From Halioglobus japonicus (lineage in GTDB: Bacteria; Pseudomonadota; Gammaproteobacteria; Pseudomonadales; Halieaceae): a stretch of DNA of 64,000 nucleotides. Shown one piece after another: positions 16,874 to 26,696 of this stretch. How positions within the stretch are numbered: the first letter of the stretch is position 1; every line of letters starts with the position of its first letter. The stretch lies in the NCBI RefSeq assembly GCF_001983995.1, contig NZ_CP019450.1, positions 2,604,001 through 2,668,000 of the forward strand, written 5' to 3'. The notes under the pieces are model-generated. The model was not told the origin of the DNA. It ran no database searches and saw only the letters and a list, made by a program, of their open reading frames with translations. Position numbers and translations under genes: made by a program.

Positions 16874-18211
16874 TCAACCACCACTGACATACAAGGTGAG
16901 CTTTTGACCGGGCTGCAGGTAGGCGTTCGGGTCGAGGGAGTTCCAGGCAATGATATCGTGCACCGACACCTTGAACTTACCGGCTATCCTGTACAGCGAA
17001 TCGCCGCGGCGAACGCGGTAGCCACGCTTGGTAGGTGAAATGCGTGAGCGGTCGGCCATGGCCAGGCTGGTGGCCCAATCGCTGCCCTGGGGAATCATGA
17101 GTGTGTCGCCGGCGCGAATCATGCTGCCACGTATATCGTTGACCTGGCGTAGCAGCTCCACCTCGGTGTCGAATTTCCGGGCGATGCGGATCAGGTTGTC
17201 GCCGTTCTGGATGCGGTAGTGTTCCCAGCGCACCCGGTCAGCGTCGGTTAGCTGGGCAATGCCGCTGTGGAAGGCATCAGCGGTGCCGGTGGGAAGAAGC
17301 AGTTCCTGGGCAGTTTCCGGTGATGTGGCCCATCGCAGTTGACCGGGGTTCAGGGCCTGGATCATGCTCAAATCGACGCCTGCCAGTGATGCCGCCCGTG
17401 CCAATTCTATCTGTCCGCCAGTGTTGCCCACGTCGAAAGCCGGTGAGTTTGGCACGGGGGGGATCTGCACGTCAAAGGCTTCGGGGAAGGCAATGATCTG
17501 GCTCAGGGCTAGAAGCCGGGGCACGTAATGACGTGTCTCCCGGGGCAATTTCAATGACCAGTAATCCGTGCCCAGGCCCTGCTTGGTATTGGCCCGTTGT
17601 GCGCGACCGACGCGTCCCTTACCGGCGTTATAGGCGGCAAGGGCGAGCATCCAATCCTCGTCGAACTCCTTGTGCAGAGATTCGAGGTAGTCCAGGGCGA
17701 TCCGCGTGGATTCGCGCAGATCGCGACGACCGTCGTACCACCAGTCGCTGTGCACGCCCAGCCAACGGCCAGTGGCAGGCATGATTTGCCAAAGTCCGGC
17801 GGCTCGCTCCGAGGACACTGCAAAAGGATTGAGAGTGCTTTCCACCAGCGGCAACAACGCCAGTTCGATGGGAATATCGCGCTTTTCCACTTCCTCGACA
17901 ATGTAATACAGGTACAGAGAGGCGCGCTCAGATACGACAGGCAGATAGCTGGGTTGCCGCAGGTAGTGGTCGCGAGCATGGCCTACCTGTTCGTTGTGAA
18001 TCTTTTGCCAGGTCATCTGGCGGCGGATTCGCTCCCACAGATCGGCCGGTGGTTTGTGGGGAGTGGCCTCGGTGTCGCCAGCGAACATTTCTGTGGGGCT
18101 GGGTTCGGTATAGGTTTCCCGCTCACCGGAATGCGTCGTATCGGTGGGGTTGTGTTGGCATGCCGCCAGTGCAGCGGACATCGAAAAGGCCGCAATAAGT
18201 CTTCGTAACAT
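16874..18211 (-). CDS. mltD: Membrane-bound lytic murein transglycosylase D
   Basis: Outer-membrane lipoprotein that cleaves peptidoglycan glycan strands. The 445 residues begin with a lipoprotein signal (AALAAC, lipid Cys at 18). The SLT domain carries the catalytic glutamate E124 in PLVESTLNPF, with GLWQIMPATG and AYNAGKGRV. Two LysM peptidoglycan-binding repeats follow, at about residues 338-382 (YRIQNGDNLIRIARKF) and 400-442 (YRVRRGDSLYRIAGKF). It is upstream of rlmG on the same strand and ends beside the rlmG start. Confidence 0.93.
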   Translation of the reverse strand: MLRRLIAAFSMSAALAACQHNPTDTTHSGERETYTEPSPTEMFAGDTEATPHKPPADLWERIRRQMTWQKIHNEQVGHARDHYLRQPSYLPVVSERASLYLYYIVEEVEKRDIPIELALLPLVESTLNPFAVSSERAAGLWQIMPATGRWLGVHSDWWYDGRRDLRESTRIALDYLESLHKEFDEDWMLALAAYNAGKGRVGRAQRANTKQGLGTDYWSLKLPRETRHYVPRLLALSQIIAFPEAFDVQIPPVPNSPAFDVGNTGGQIELARAASLAGVDLSMIQALNPGQLRWATSPETAQELLLPTGTADAFHSGIAQLTDADRVRWEHYRIQNGDNLIRIARKFDTEVELLRQVNDIRGSMIRAGDTLMIPQGSDWATSLAMADRSRISPTKRGYRVRRGDSLYRIAGKFKVSVHDIIAWNSLDPNAYLQPGQKLTLYVSGG

Positions 18212-18313
18212 TATGAAATATAGATCAAATCAGTTTTTATTTTCTGGGTCCAAAAAGCCCCGCTACAAGCGAATTGTGGCCCGTCTGGGACGTATGATGC
18301 CAGTGAATAATTG

Positions 18314-19084
18314 TCAAAAGTTGTCCTTCCAGCCCCGTACTGCGGCAAACACTTCTGCCCCTGTAGTGCCGGACAGCTTGCCATGGCGACGCATGGCGTC
18401 GACCAACTCGGGGGCTTCGCAGCGCATGAAGGGGTTGGTGGCCGTCTCCAGCGCCAGGGTCGAGGGGACGGTGGGCAGCCCCGCCGCGCGAGTCGACTTC
18501 GCCGTGGTAATTCGCTCGGCGAGGGCCTGGTTGTCGGGTTCTACAGCGCTGGCAAAGTCAAGGTTGGCCAGGGTGTACTCGTGGGCACAGAATACCTGGG
18601 TATCTGCCGGTAATGTGGCCAGTTGCTGGAGAGAGGCGTGCATCATACCGGGCGTCCCCTCAAATACCCGCCCGCAGCCGCCGGCGAACAGGGTGTCGCC
18701 GCAGAACAATTGGGCGTTGTCTGCGCTGTGGTAAGCAATATGATCGAGGGTGTGCCCCGGCACTTCAAGCACATCGAAATAGGTGCCGAGTACGTCGACG
18801 CGGTCGCCCGCCCGCACGACCACATCTAGCTCATCAATGGCGGGATTGTCCGGCCCATAGACAGTCGGTGCAAAGGCCTCGCGCAGCGCGCCAATGCCGC
18901 CCACATGGTCGAAATGGTGGTGGGTGATTAGAATGCCTGTCAGGTTCAGGCCTTCCTCTTCGAGCCGGGCAAGGACGGGGGCCGGGTCGCCGGGGTCGAC
19001 TACAAATGCATCGCCCGTCGAATCTGCGCTTATCAGCCAGATATAGTTGTCGTCAAAAGCGGTAATAGGTCTAACTGTGAGCAT
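18314..19084 (-). CDS. gloB: Hydroxyacylglutathione hydrolase (glyoxalase II)
   Basis: Hydrolyses S-lactoylglutathione to lactate and glutathione in methylglyoxal detoxification. The 256-residue metallo-beta-lactamase-fold protein has THHHFDH (54-60), and downstream GHTLDHIAY and CGDTLFAGGCGR, which supply the metal ligands. The ATG at 19084 (MLTVRPITAFDDNYIW) matches the family start; an in-frame TTG at 19099 adds five residues. It diverges from the methyltransferase gene, as gloB does from yafS in E. coli. Confidence 0.95.
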   Translation of the reverse strand: MLTVRPITAFDDNYIWLISADSTGDAFVVDPGDPAPVLARLEEEGLNLTGILITHHHFDHVGGIGALREAFAPTVYGPDNPAIDELDVVVRAGDRVDVLGTYFDVLEVPGHTLDHIAYHSADNAQLFCGDTLFAGGCGRVFEGTPGMMHASLQQLATLPADTQVFCAHEYTLANLDFASAVEPDNQALAERITTAKSTRAAGLPTVPSTLALETATNPFMRCEAPELVDAMRRHGKLSGTTGAEVFAAVRGWKDNF

Positions 19085-19167
19085 GGGAAATCGTTTCAAT
19101 AGCGGGTAAATGCAGTAAAATGGCGCTCTATGTAGCGGTGGTGCAGAGCGCGCCCGTGGATTGAGTA

Positions 19168-19986
19168 ATGAGCCGGCAGTTTAGCGAGATTTTTGACGAA
19201 CTGGAATCCTGGTATGGCATGGAGGCGGGGCGGGTCGTGCTGGACAAAGTTCGCGCCCATCTCGCCACCTATCTGGATACCGCCTTCGGCTACCACATAC
19301 TGCAGATTGGGCCGGTACGCGAGCACTCCCTGATAGAACAGGGGCGCATCCATCACCACATTTATGCAGGCCCCCGTGGTGGCAGCGCGGTCGGTTTACT
19401 TTGCGAGGGCGATGAATTGCCACTGGCCAGTGACAGTGTCGATGTGATTGTCGCGCACCATAGTCTTGAGTTCAGCACCAATCCTCACCAGGTGCTCAGG
19501 GAATTGCAACGCGTGCTGACCCCTCAGGGCCATCTGTTCATCGTCGGCTTCAATCCCTTCAGTTTGCGTGGTCTGGGATTACTGCTGAAGCGCTTTGGAC
19601 GGTATTCGCCCTGGCGCCGGCACCACCCGGTTTCACGCGATCGCCTTTGCGATTGGTTACGCCTGGTAGGCTGTGATCCCGGCAGCAGTAGTTTTCTGCA
19701 TGCAGTGCCGGGCATAGGCGGGCGTCGAGTGCGCAACCTGCTTGAGCGGCTGGATAACGCCTGCGGGCGCTACAATCTGCCACTGGGCGGCCTGTATGTG
19801 GTGCACGCCATCAAACAGCAGCCCGGAGTTACTGGCAGCCGTCTCGATCTGCGCAAGCACGGCGGTAAACTCATTGGGCTTGCTGTGCCCAAACCTGCCG
19901 CAACGCCCAGCCCGGCGCCTGCCGGGCCCGCAAGAGGACACTCAGGCGCTATTCGCAGGCGTCCGAACGGAGACATTATTCATTGA
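19168..19986 (+). CDS. SAM-dependent methyltransferase (YafS-like)
   Basis: A class I methyltransferase of unknown substrate. Of its 272 residues, about 40-140 form the SAM-binding fold: ILQIGPVRE in the place of the glycine-rich loop, then [20 protein letters not shown] and [17 protein letters not shown]. The glycine-rich loop is weak. The C-terminus is a low-complexity Pro/Ala/Gly tail. Position between gloB and rnhA is the same as E. coli yafS. Its TGA overlaps the TTG start of rnhA. Confidence 0.82.
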   Translation: MSRQFSEIFDELESWYGMEAGRVVLDKVRAHLATYLDTAFGYHILQIGPVREHSLIEQGRIHHHIYAGPRGGSAVGLLCEGDELPLASDSVDVIVAHHSLEFSTNPHQVLRELQRVLTPQGHLFIVGFNPFSLRGLGLLLKRFGRYSPWRRHHPVSRDRLCDWLRLVGCDPGSSSFLHAVPGIGGRRVRNLLERLDNACGRYNLPLGGLYVVHAIKQQPGVTGSRLDLRKHGGKLIGLAVPKPAATPSPAPAGPARGHSGAIRRRPNGDIIH

Positions 19987-20422
19987 AAGACGTCGAGATT
20001 TTCACCGACGGGGCCTGCCGGGAAATCCCGGACCAGGTGGTTGGGGCGCGCTGTTGCGCTATCAGGGCAACGAGAAGTCACTCTATGGTGGCGAGCAGGA
20101 GACAACCAATAACCGCATGGAGTTGCGCGCGGCCATCGAAGGGCTGATGGCCCTGAAGGAGCCTTGCAGTGTCGTTCTGACCACCGATTCGGTGTATGTC
20201 AAAAATGGCATTACTCAATGGCTGGACGGCTGGAAGCGCAAAGGCTGGAAGACCGCGGGCAAGAAGCCGGTTAAAAATATCGACCTCTGGCAGGCGCTGG
20301 ACGAGCAGAATCAGCGCCATCAGGTCGATTGGCGCTGGGTCAAGGGACACAGCGGCCACCGCGAAAACGAAATAGCAGATCAACTCGCCAATCGAGGCAT
20401 CGATGAGTTGGTAACCCCCTAA
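19983..20422 (+). CDS. rnhA: Ribonuclease HI, frame interrupted
   Basis: Cleaves the RNA strand of RNA-DNA hybrids. The N-terminus [11 protein letters not shown] (from TTG at 19983) is in one frame, and [14 protein letters not shown] to the stop at 20422 in another. One extra G at the GGG of 20020-20022 joins them into a 146-residue protein. Catalytic residues are all present: Asp in FTDGAC, Glu in NNRMELRAA, Asp in TTDSVY, and the His/Asp region of [15 protein letters not shown]. The start overlaps the methyltransferase stop (TTGA), with GGAG about 10 bases upstream. Since every active-site residue is intact, the frame change is probably a consensus error. Confidence 0.88.
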
Positions 20423-20439
20423 CGGAATACAAGCAGACT

Positions 20440-21156
20440 ATGCGTCAAATCGTACTGGATACAGAAACCACGGGCCTGGAAGTCACTCAGGGGCACCGCA
20501 TTATCGAAATAGGCTGTGTCGAACTCGACAACCGACGCCTGACCGGCAATCACTATCACGTGTATATCAACCCGCAGCGTGAGGTTGATCAGGGCGCGAT
20601 TGAGGTTCACGGCATCACCAATGAGTTTCTGGCGGACAAACCCTTGTTTGCGCGGGTGGCACAGGAATTTTTTGACTTCGTAAAGGGCGCGGAACTGGTT
20701 ATCCATAACGCCCCCTTCGATGTTGGCTTTCTGGATGCCGAGCTCAAGCGACTCGACAAAGGCTATCCGCCGCTGAGCGAGTGCTGCAGTATTGTCGACA
20801 GCCTGATTCTCGCCCGGGCCAAGCACCCCGGCCAACGTAACAACCTGGATGCCTTATGCTCACGCTACGGCGTCGATAATTCCAGCCGCGACCTTCATGG
20901 CGCATTGCTCGACGCGGAAATTCTCGCTGACGTCTACCTGACGATGACCGGTGGGCAGACCTCGTTGACGCTGTCTGACACAGACGGTGATTCGGCGGGC
21001 TCTGTGGGTGGCGAGCGTATTCAGCGTCTCTCTGTCGAGCGTAGACCGCTGAAGGTGATCGAACCTTCAGCGGAAGAATTGGCAGCACATGAAGCGCAGT
21101 TGGAAGCCATTGCCGCCGGGAACGGCGGCAAGGTGTTATGGCGGGAACAGGGTTAG
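20440..21156 (+). CDS. dnaQ: DNA polymerase III epsilon subunit (proofreading exonuclease)
   Basis: 3'-5' exonuclease that proofreads replication. The 238 residues carry ExoI DTETTG (7-12), ExoII HNAPFDVGFLDAEL, and ExoIII HGALLDAEILADVYL, the DEDDh layout. The tail (about 190-238) should contain the segment that binds the polymerase alpha subunit. It follows rnhA by 17 bases. In E. coli the two genes are neighbours but divergent, whereas here both read rightward. Confidence 0.96.
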   Translation: MRQIVLDTETTGLEVTQGHRIIEIGCVELDNRRLTGNHYHVYINPQREVDQGAIEVHGITNEFLADKPLFARVAQEFFDFVKGAELVIHNAPFDVGFLDAELKRLDKGYPPLSECCSIVDSLILARAKHPGQRNNLDALCSRYGVDNSSRDLHGALLDAEILADVYLTMTGGQTSLTLSDTDGDSAGSVGGERIQRLSVERRPLKVIEPSAEELAAHEAQLEAIAAGNGGKVLWREQG

Positions 21157-21174
21157 CTGGCTAAGCCCTAGGCG

Positions 21175-22680
21175 CTAGACAAAGGCGCTTACGCACGCCA
21201 GACCGACACCGCCAAGCACCACGGTGTAGGGAATGGCCATGATGACCATACGGCCATAGGAAAGTCGGATAAGCGGCGCTAGTGCTGAGGTTAGCAGGAA
21301 CAGGAAGGCCGCCTGGCCGTTCGGTGTGGCCACACTGGGCAGGTTGGTACCCGTGTTAATGGCAATCGCCAGTTGATCAAATTCCGCCCGGGTAATAGTG
21401 CCCGCATCGAAGGCATTCTTCACTTCGTTAATGTATACCGTCGCGACAAACACGTTGTCGCTGATCATCGACAGCACGCCATTGGCGACAAAGAACATGG
21501 CGGGACGAATTTCGGCATCCATTGCCAGCACTGTGTTAATCACCGGCGAGAACAGATGCTGATCGTGGATAACGGCTACAATGGCGAAGAATACGACCAG
21601 CAGTGCGGTGAAAGGCAGGGCTTCTTCAAAGGCGTGGCCAATCTGGTGCTCCTCGACAACCCCATTGAATGCTGTCAGCAGTACGATCACCATCAGACCG
21701 ATCAGACCAACCGCCGCCCAGTGCATGGCCAGCGCTGCTACGAGCAGTGCAGCGACAAGTGCCTGGATCAACAGGCGTGCGCGGGCGCGACTGTTGCGCT
21801 GCGACGATTCCTTGCGTTCAAACTCCACTAGCACCTCACGTACACGCGGGGGCAGTTTTGCGCCGTAGCCAAATTTGCCGGACAGTTCCAGCAGTACACA
21901 AGTGACAAGCCCGCAGGCGAGTACCGGCATGGTTACAGGCGCCATAACTTTCACAAAGGTGATGAAGTCCCAGCCAGCCACTGTGGCGATAAGCAGGTTC
22001 TGCGGTTCGCCAACGAGGGTGCACACGCCACCGAGGGCAGTGCCCACGGCGCCGTGCATGAGCAGGCTGCGCAGGAAAGCGCGGAAATCTTCCAGATCCT
22101 CGCGATTGCTCTCTTCGACGGAGTCGTCTTGCGTGTGGTCATGATTATCGCTGCCGAAACCCTTGCCGGAAGCCACCTTGTGGTAGACCGAGAAGAAGCC
22201 AACCCCCACGCTGATTAACACAGCGGTTACAGTCAGGGCATCGAGAAACGCTGACAGTACGGCGGCCACCAGTGAAAAAAGCAGTGACAGCAAAACCTTG
22301 GACTCCACCTTGAGCAGAATCTTGGTAAACACGAACAGGAGCATTTCTTTCATGAAGTAGATGCCAGCCACCATGAACATCAGCAGCAGAATCACCTCAA
22401 AGTTCGCCAGCGTCTCCTGGTAGACCATATCGGGCGATGTCATCCCCAGAACAACCGCCTGGATGGCTAGTAGCCCGCCTGGCTGCAGCGGGTAGCAGCG
22501 CAGGGCCAGCGCCAGGGTGAAAATAAACTCGCCAATCAGGACCCAGCCAGTCACAAAGGGACCCAGAGTGTGCAGGAGAATCGGGTTGATAAGCAAAAAG
22601 GCGACGATCGTCTGCTTGTACCAGACAGGCGACGGACCAAGGAAGTTCTTCCAGAGAGAAGCTGCTGTAGATTCGTTCAT
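21175..22680 (-). CDS. nhaB: Na+/H+ antiporter NhaB
   Basis: Inner-membrane antiporter exporting sodium in exchange for protons. The 501-residue, strongly hydrophobic protein has about a dozen membrane spans and NhaB-family segments such as [17 protein letters not shown] near the start and [17 protein letters not shown] in the middle. A charged cytoplasmic loop lies near residues 168-195. Length agrees with E. coli NhaB (513). It converges on dnaQ and diverges from nudC across a 157-base gap. Confidence 0.93.
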   Translation of the reverse strand: MNESTAASLWKNFLGPSPVWYKQTIVAFLLINPILLHTLGPFVTGWVLIGEFIFTLALALRCYPLQPGGLLAIQAVVLGMTSPDMVYQETLANFEVILLLMFMVAGIYFMKEMLLFVFTKILLKVESKVLLSLLFSLVAAVLSAFLDALTVTAVLISVGVGFFSVYHKVASGKGFGSDNHDHTQDDSVEESNREDLEDFRAFLRSLLMHGAVGTALGGVCTLVGEPQNLLIATVAGWDFITFVKVMAPVTMPVLACGLVTCVLLELSGKFGYGAKLPPRVREVLVEFERKESSQRNSRARARLLIQALVAALLVAALAMHWAAVGLIGLMVIVLLTAFNGVVEEHQIGHAFEEALPFTALLVVFFAIVAVIHDQHLFSPVINTVLAMDAEIRPAMFFVANGVLSMISDNVFVATVYINEVKNAFDAGTITRAEFDQLAIAINTGTNLPSVATPNGQAAFLFLLTSALAPLIRLSYGRMVIMAIPYTVVLGGVGLACVSAFV

Positions 22681-22837
22681 TGAGCGGACTTATTAAAATA
22701 CACGAAGGCCGCATAATACGGGAAATCTTCGCATTGTGCGCGCTCTTGGTGGCAAAAAGTCACCGGCAATCGTCCTCTTGCCGACACCCCGCGCGGGGCA
22801 TACTATAGCCGGTCCTTTCTGATCAATAATTCACAAT

Positions 22838-23653
22838 ATGTTTCGACCCGAAAACGCGCCTCCTCAAGGCGACCTGCCCGAGCTGCACGTGGTATTCCAA
22901 AGCGGCAAGCTGGTCACAGACATGCGCTCGACAGAGCTCTGCCTTCTCGAGGGGCAGCTGACTCGTATCTTGGGCTGGCAAGTTCGCCGCCGGCAGTTTA
23001 TCGGTCTGTGGGGCGAGAAACCGGTGTTTGCTGTTGAAATCGACGAGCGCGACGAACTCGATCCGTTGCAATTCGCCTCCGGGTCACTCTACCAACTGCT
23101 GGGCAGGGTGGATGAGCAACTGTTCGCTGCGGCAGGCCGGGCAGCACAGCTGCTGGACTGGGAGCGCGACCACCAGTTTTGCGGACGGTGCGGAGGCGCT
23201 ATGCACACCGACCTGGCCGAGCGCGCGATGCGTTGCCCTCCCTGTGGCACGACCCTCTATCCACGGATTGCGCCCTGCATTATTACCCTGGTCACTCGAG
23301 GTGACGAACTGCTACTGGCGCGGAATGCCAATTTCCCCGGGCCGATGTACAGCACGCTCGCGGGTTTCATTGAAGCAGGGGAGAGCGCAGAAGAAACGCT
23401 GCGCCGCGAAGTGCGTGAAGAGGTGGGCGTTGAGGTTGACCAGTTACAGTATTTTCAGTCTCAGGCCTGGCCTTTCCCCAACCAGTTAATGCTCGGCTTT
23501 TATGCGGAGTACGCCAGCGGTGAGATTACCCCTGACCGCACTGAAATCGCCGATGCGCAGTGGTTTCACTACACCGACCTGCCTGCTATTCCACCTGCCA
23601 GCTCAGTCGCTGGGCAGCTTATTCGGCACTACGTTGCCTCTCGTCACCCTTAA
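22838..23653 (+). CDS. nudC: NADH pyrophosphatase / NAD-capped RNA hydrolase
   Basis: Nudix hydrolase cleaving NAD(H), and known to remove NAD caps from RNA. The 271 residues include the zinc site C115, C118, C133 and C136, the Nudix box (176-197, GFIEAGESAEETLRREVREE), and the family-specific SQAWPFPNQLM (208-218). The protein is slightly longer than E. coli NudC (257). sohB starts 15 bases after the stop. Confidence 0.95.
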   Translation: MFRPENAPPQGDLPELHVVFQSGKLVTDMRSTELCLLEGQLTRILGWQVRRRQFIGLWGEKPVFAVEIDERDELDPLQFASGSLYQLLGRVDEQLFAAAGRAAQLLDWERDHQFCGRCGGAMHTDLAERAMRCPPCGTTLYPRIAPCIITLVTRGDELLLARNANFPGPMYSTLAGFIEAGESAEETLRREVREEVGVEVDQLQYFQSQAWPFPNQLMLGFYAEYASGEITPDRTEIADAQWFHYTDLPAIPPASSVAGQLIRHYVASRHP

Positions 23654-23668
23654 CGTCTGGAGTACATT

Positions 23669-24724
23669 TTGGAGTTTCTGTTCGAATTTGGTTTGTTTCT
23701 CGCACAAGCGGTCACGCTCGTTGCCGCCATTCTTATTCTGGTCGCAGGAATGGTCAGTATTGGCCAGCGCCAGCGTTCTGAGCTACAGGAAGGGCATATT
23801 GAAATTCGTAACCTGAACGAAAAATACAAGCTCATTGGCTCAGCCATTCGAGAGACCGTCGAGTCTGAAGATGCGTTTAAGGACCAACGTAAGGAAGAGA
23901 AAAAGGCTGAAAAGAAAAAAGCCAAGCAGGAAAAAAAGAACCGCAAGAAGGAAGAGAGCCCCGAGCAGGACCGCAAGCGTCTGTATGTGTTGGATTTTGA
24001 CGGTGATATCAAGGCCAGTGCCACCGACAATTTGCGCGAGGAAATTTCTGCCATTCTCACCGAGATCCGTACAGGTGATGAGGTGCTGGTCAAAGTTGAA
24101 AGCCCGGGAGGACTTGTTCATGGTTATGGTCTGGCGGCCAGCCAGTTACAGCGCTTCCGTGAAGCAGACGTACCGCTAACGATTGCGGTCGACAAGGTGG
24201 CGGCCAGTGGCGGTTACATGATGGCCTGTGTCGCCAACCACATTGTGGCTGCACCATTTGCCGTGATCGGCTCTATTGGTGTGCTGGCACAATTGCCGAA
24301 CTTTCACCGCCTCCTGAAGAAGCACGACATTGATTTTGAGCTTTTTACCGCCGGTGAATACAAACGCACACTGACTATGTTTGGCGAGAACACGGACAAG
24401 GGGCGCGAGAAGTTTACTCAGGAACTGGAAGACACACACGGCTTGTTCAAACAGTTTGTTTCTGACAATCGACCGCAATTGAATATTGACGCCGTTGCCA
24501 CCGGCGAAGTCTGGTATGGGCAGCAGGCGGTAGATAAAGGCCTGGTAGACGCCATCATGACCTCCGATAGTTTCCTGCAGCAACACCTGGCTGACTGGGA
24601 TGTCTATGAAGTGCGTTTCGTACACAAAAAAAACTGGCAGGAAAAACTCGGGCTGGCTGCAGAAGTGGCCATGGAACGCAGTTTTCTCAAGGTTTTGCAG
24701 CGCAGCCAACGCCCCCCGGTATAG
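23669..24724 (+). CDS. sohB: Inner-membrane S49-family peptidase SohB
   Basis: Membrane-anchored serine peptidase of the SppA/SohB family, active site facing the periplasm. It has 351 residues with an N-terminal span (about 5-30) and a very lysine-rich segment at 71-95. The peptidase domain has S180 (KVAASGGYMM) and K232 (GEYKRTLTMFG) as the Ser-Lys dyad. The start appears to be TTG at 23669 with GGAG just upstream; a first ATG within the domain would remove the membrane anchor. It is probably co-transcribed with nudC. Confidence 0.9.
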   Translation: MEFLFEFGLFLAQAVTLVAAILILVAGMVSIGQRQRSELQEGHIEIRNLNEKYKLIGSAIRETVESEDAFKDQRKEEKKAEKKKAKQEKKNRKKEESPEQDRKRLYVLDFDGDIKASATDNLREEISAILTEIRTGDEVLVKVESPGGLVHGYGLAASQLQRFREADVPLTIAVDKVAASGGYMMACVANHIVAAPFAVIGSIGVLAQLPNFHRLLKKHDIDFELFTAGEYKRTLTMFGENTDKGREKFTQELEDTHGLFKQFVSDNRPQLNIDAVATGEVWYGQQAVDKGLVDAIMTSDSFLQQHLADWDVYEVRFVHKKNWQEKLGLAAEVAMERSFLKVLQRSQRPPV

Positions 24725-24730
24725 GATGCT

Positions 24731-24937
24731 TTATTCGCGCTCTTCGCAGGCAGAGCGCTCGACGATTGCGCGATTGACCATCGCTGACTGATCCTCGTCG
24801 TCGGCCAGCACTGCGCCGCTGACATTGTTCTGCAGATTGGCGCAGGGGTCTTCCTCGTACAGTGTGAGCATCGCCAGTACTGCAATAACGATAAGCACCA
24901 GGGCGAATCCCAAAATTTTCGGCAGCGTTTTAGGCAT
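24731..24937 (-). CDS. Small single-span membrane protein
   Basis: A 68-residue protein with one helix at about residues 8-26 (LGFALVLIVIAVLAMLTLY) and an acidic tail with two cysteines (CANLQNN and SACEERE). The tail is probably periplasmic. No family recognised. It starts 16 bases after the SulP gene ends and reads the same way, so it is probably the last gene of the FHA-kinase-SulP operon. Confidence 0.55.
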   Translation of the reverse strand: MPKTLPKILGFALVLIVIAVLAMLTLYEEDPCANLQNNVSGAVLADDEDQSAMVNRAIVERSACEERE

Positions 24938-24953
24938 GACAATTGCTCATTCG

Positions 24954-26696
24954 TTACATGATATAGGGTTCTGGCTCATCCAGGCGCAGCGCACGAACTG
25001 CCTGATGATGGCTCAAATAGACCTTGCCTGACAGCTGATCGAGGAAAGCAATTGCCTGTAACGCATCCATCACAGGCCCTTTAACCTCGCTGAGGTTAAG
25101 CGTCATACCGAGTTCCATCAGGCGGTGATCAACCGACTCGAGCATCTCCAGGGCACTCATATCAATCTCATTGACCGCTGTGCACTGCAAAACCACATGC
25201 TGCAGTTCCGGGCGTTGCGCTACCAGGCCGTATATATATTCTTCGAGGTATCCTGAGTTTGCAAAATACAGGCTTTCATCGATGCGAATAGAGACCAGAT
25301 TGGGGTAGGTAATGACCTGGTGCCGTTCAACATTGCGGTAGTGTTCCGTACCCGCAACAGCGCCCACAACCGCCACGTGGGGCTGAGAAGTCTTGTGCAG
25401 GTGGAGCAGCACTGAGGCGGCAATGCCGCAAATCACGCCCACTTCAACCCCTGTCAACAGGGTTACCGAAATTGTGACAACAGCCGCGAGAAAATCTGAG
25501 CGTGAATAACGCCATGCTTTGGGAATAATCGAGAAATCAATAAGCGCAAGCACGGCGACGATAATGATCGCAGCCAGGGTAGCTTTGGGTAGGAAAAACA
25601 GTAGCGGTGTTAGGAATAGGCAACTCAGGGCAATACCTGCAGCTGCAATAACACTCGCCAGTTGGGTGCGGGCGCCGGCATCGTAATTGACGATGGAGCG
25701 TGAGAACCCCCCGGTGACCGGAAAACCACCGCTTATGCTCGACGCGACATTGGCGCCTCCCAGTGCAATCAACTCCTGATTGGCATTTATACGCTGGCGT
25801 CGTTTGGCAGCAAGCGTGCGGCCGACCGAGACTGACTCGACAAAGCCAATAAGTGATATTAATAACGCGGATACAGCTAGTTCACGCCATAGTTCGAGGC
25901 TGAAAGGTGGCGCAGAAAACGCCGGCAGGCCTGCGGGAATAGCGCCCACAAGGCTCACGCCTTGCACTTCAAAGTCTAGCCAGTAGCTGCAAGCCACAGT
26001 AGCGAAGATCGCTGCAACAGGTGCAGCGCGCGCCAGAATGGCGGCCAGTGATAGGGGCAGTCCAATCCGTAGGAGGAGGGGTTGAAGATGGCCCCGTGCC
26101 CACCACAGAAACGCCAGCGCGCCTGTACCTGTGGCGAGCGCATAGCCATTCAGGGTGTTGAAGTTTGTCAATATTCCAGAAAACAGCGCTGGAAGATTGC
26201 TGCCCTGGGCGTCTATGCCAAGCAGGTGGCGCACCTGGCTGACCGCGATGATGATGGCAGACGCCGTAATAAAACCTGATACCACCGGGTGCGATAAAAA
26301 ATTCGCCAGAAAACCAAACCGCAACAATCCCATGGCGATGAGCATCAGGCCCGACAGTGCCGCCAGCGAAATGGCCGCGCTGGCATAGTCCACTTCCCCG
26401 CTGGCAGTTACGTGGGACAGTGCCGATGCGGTCATTAACGAGATCACCGCTACGGGGCCGACCGATAGCGTTCTACTGGTGCCGAGCAGGGAGTAGACCA
26501 TTAGCGGGAGTATAGAGGCATACAGGCCCATTTCCGGTGGAAGACCTGCCAATAGCGCATAAGCCAGTGACTGGGGAATGAGCATGATAGCAACGATAAG
26601 GCCCGCCAGCAGGTCGGCGGTGCCATCTGCACGAGTGTAGCCGACCAGCCACGCGCGAGGGGGAAATTGGTCCGACCATTTAGTCAACCGCGTCAC
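24954..26696 (-). CDS. SulP-family anion transporter with STAS domain
   Basis: Inner-membrane transporter for sulfate, bicarbonate or a similar anion. The 580 residues include the SulP membrane domain (10 or more spans, with ADLLAGLIVAIMLIPQSLAYA near residue 28 and GLYASILPLMVYSLLGTSR) and a C-terminal STAS domain (about 450-560; VVLQCTAVNEIDMSALEML). The substrate cannot be told from sequence. The start ATG overlaps the kinase stop by four bases (ATGA), so transporter and kinase are translationally coupled. This is why I suspect the transporter is a target or effector of the kinase. Confidence 0.9.
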   Translation of the reverse strand: MTRLTKWSDQFPPRAWLVGYTRADGTADLLAGLIVAIMLIPQSLAYALLAGLPPEMGLYASILPLMVYSLLGTSRTLSVGPVAVISLMTASALSHVTASGEVDYASAAISLAALSGLMLIAMGLLRFGFLANFLSHPVVSGFITASAIIIAVSQVRHLLGIDAQGSNLPALFSGILTNFNTLNGYALATGTGALAFLWWARGHLQPLLLRIGLPLSLAAILARAAPVAAIFATVACSYWLDFEVQGVSLVGAIPAGLPAFSAPPFSLELWRELAVSALLISLIGFVESVSVGRTLAAKRRQRINANQELIALGGANVASSISGGFPVTGGFSRSIVNYDAGARTQLASVIAAAGIALSCLFLTPLLFFLPKATLAAIIIVAVLALIDFSIIPKAWRYSRSDFLAAVVTISVTLLTGVEVGVICGIAASVLLHLHKTSQPHVAVVGAVAGTEHYRNVERHQVITYPNLVSIRIDESLYFANSGYLEEYIYGLVAQRPELQHVVLQCTAVNEIDMSALEMLESVDHRLMELGMTLNLSEVKGPVMDALQAIAFLDQLSGKVYLSHHQAVRALRLDEPEPYIM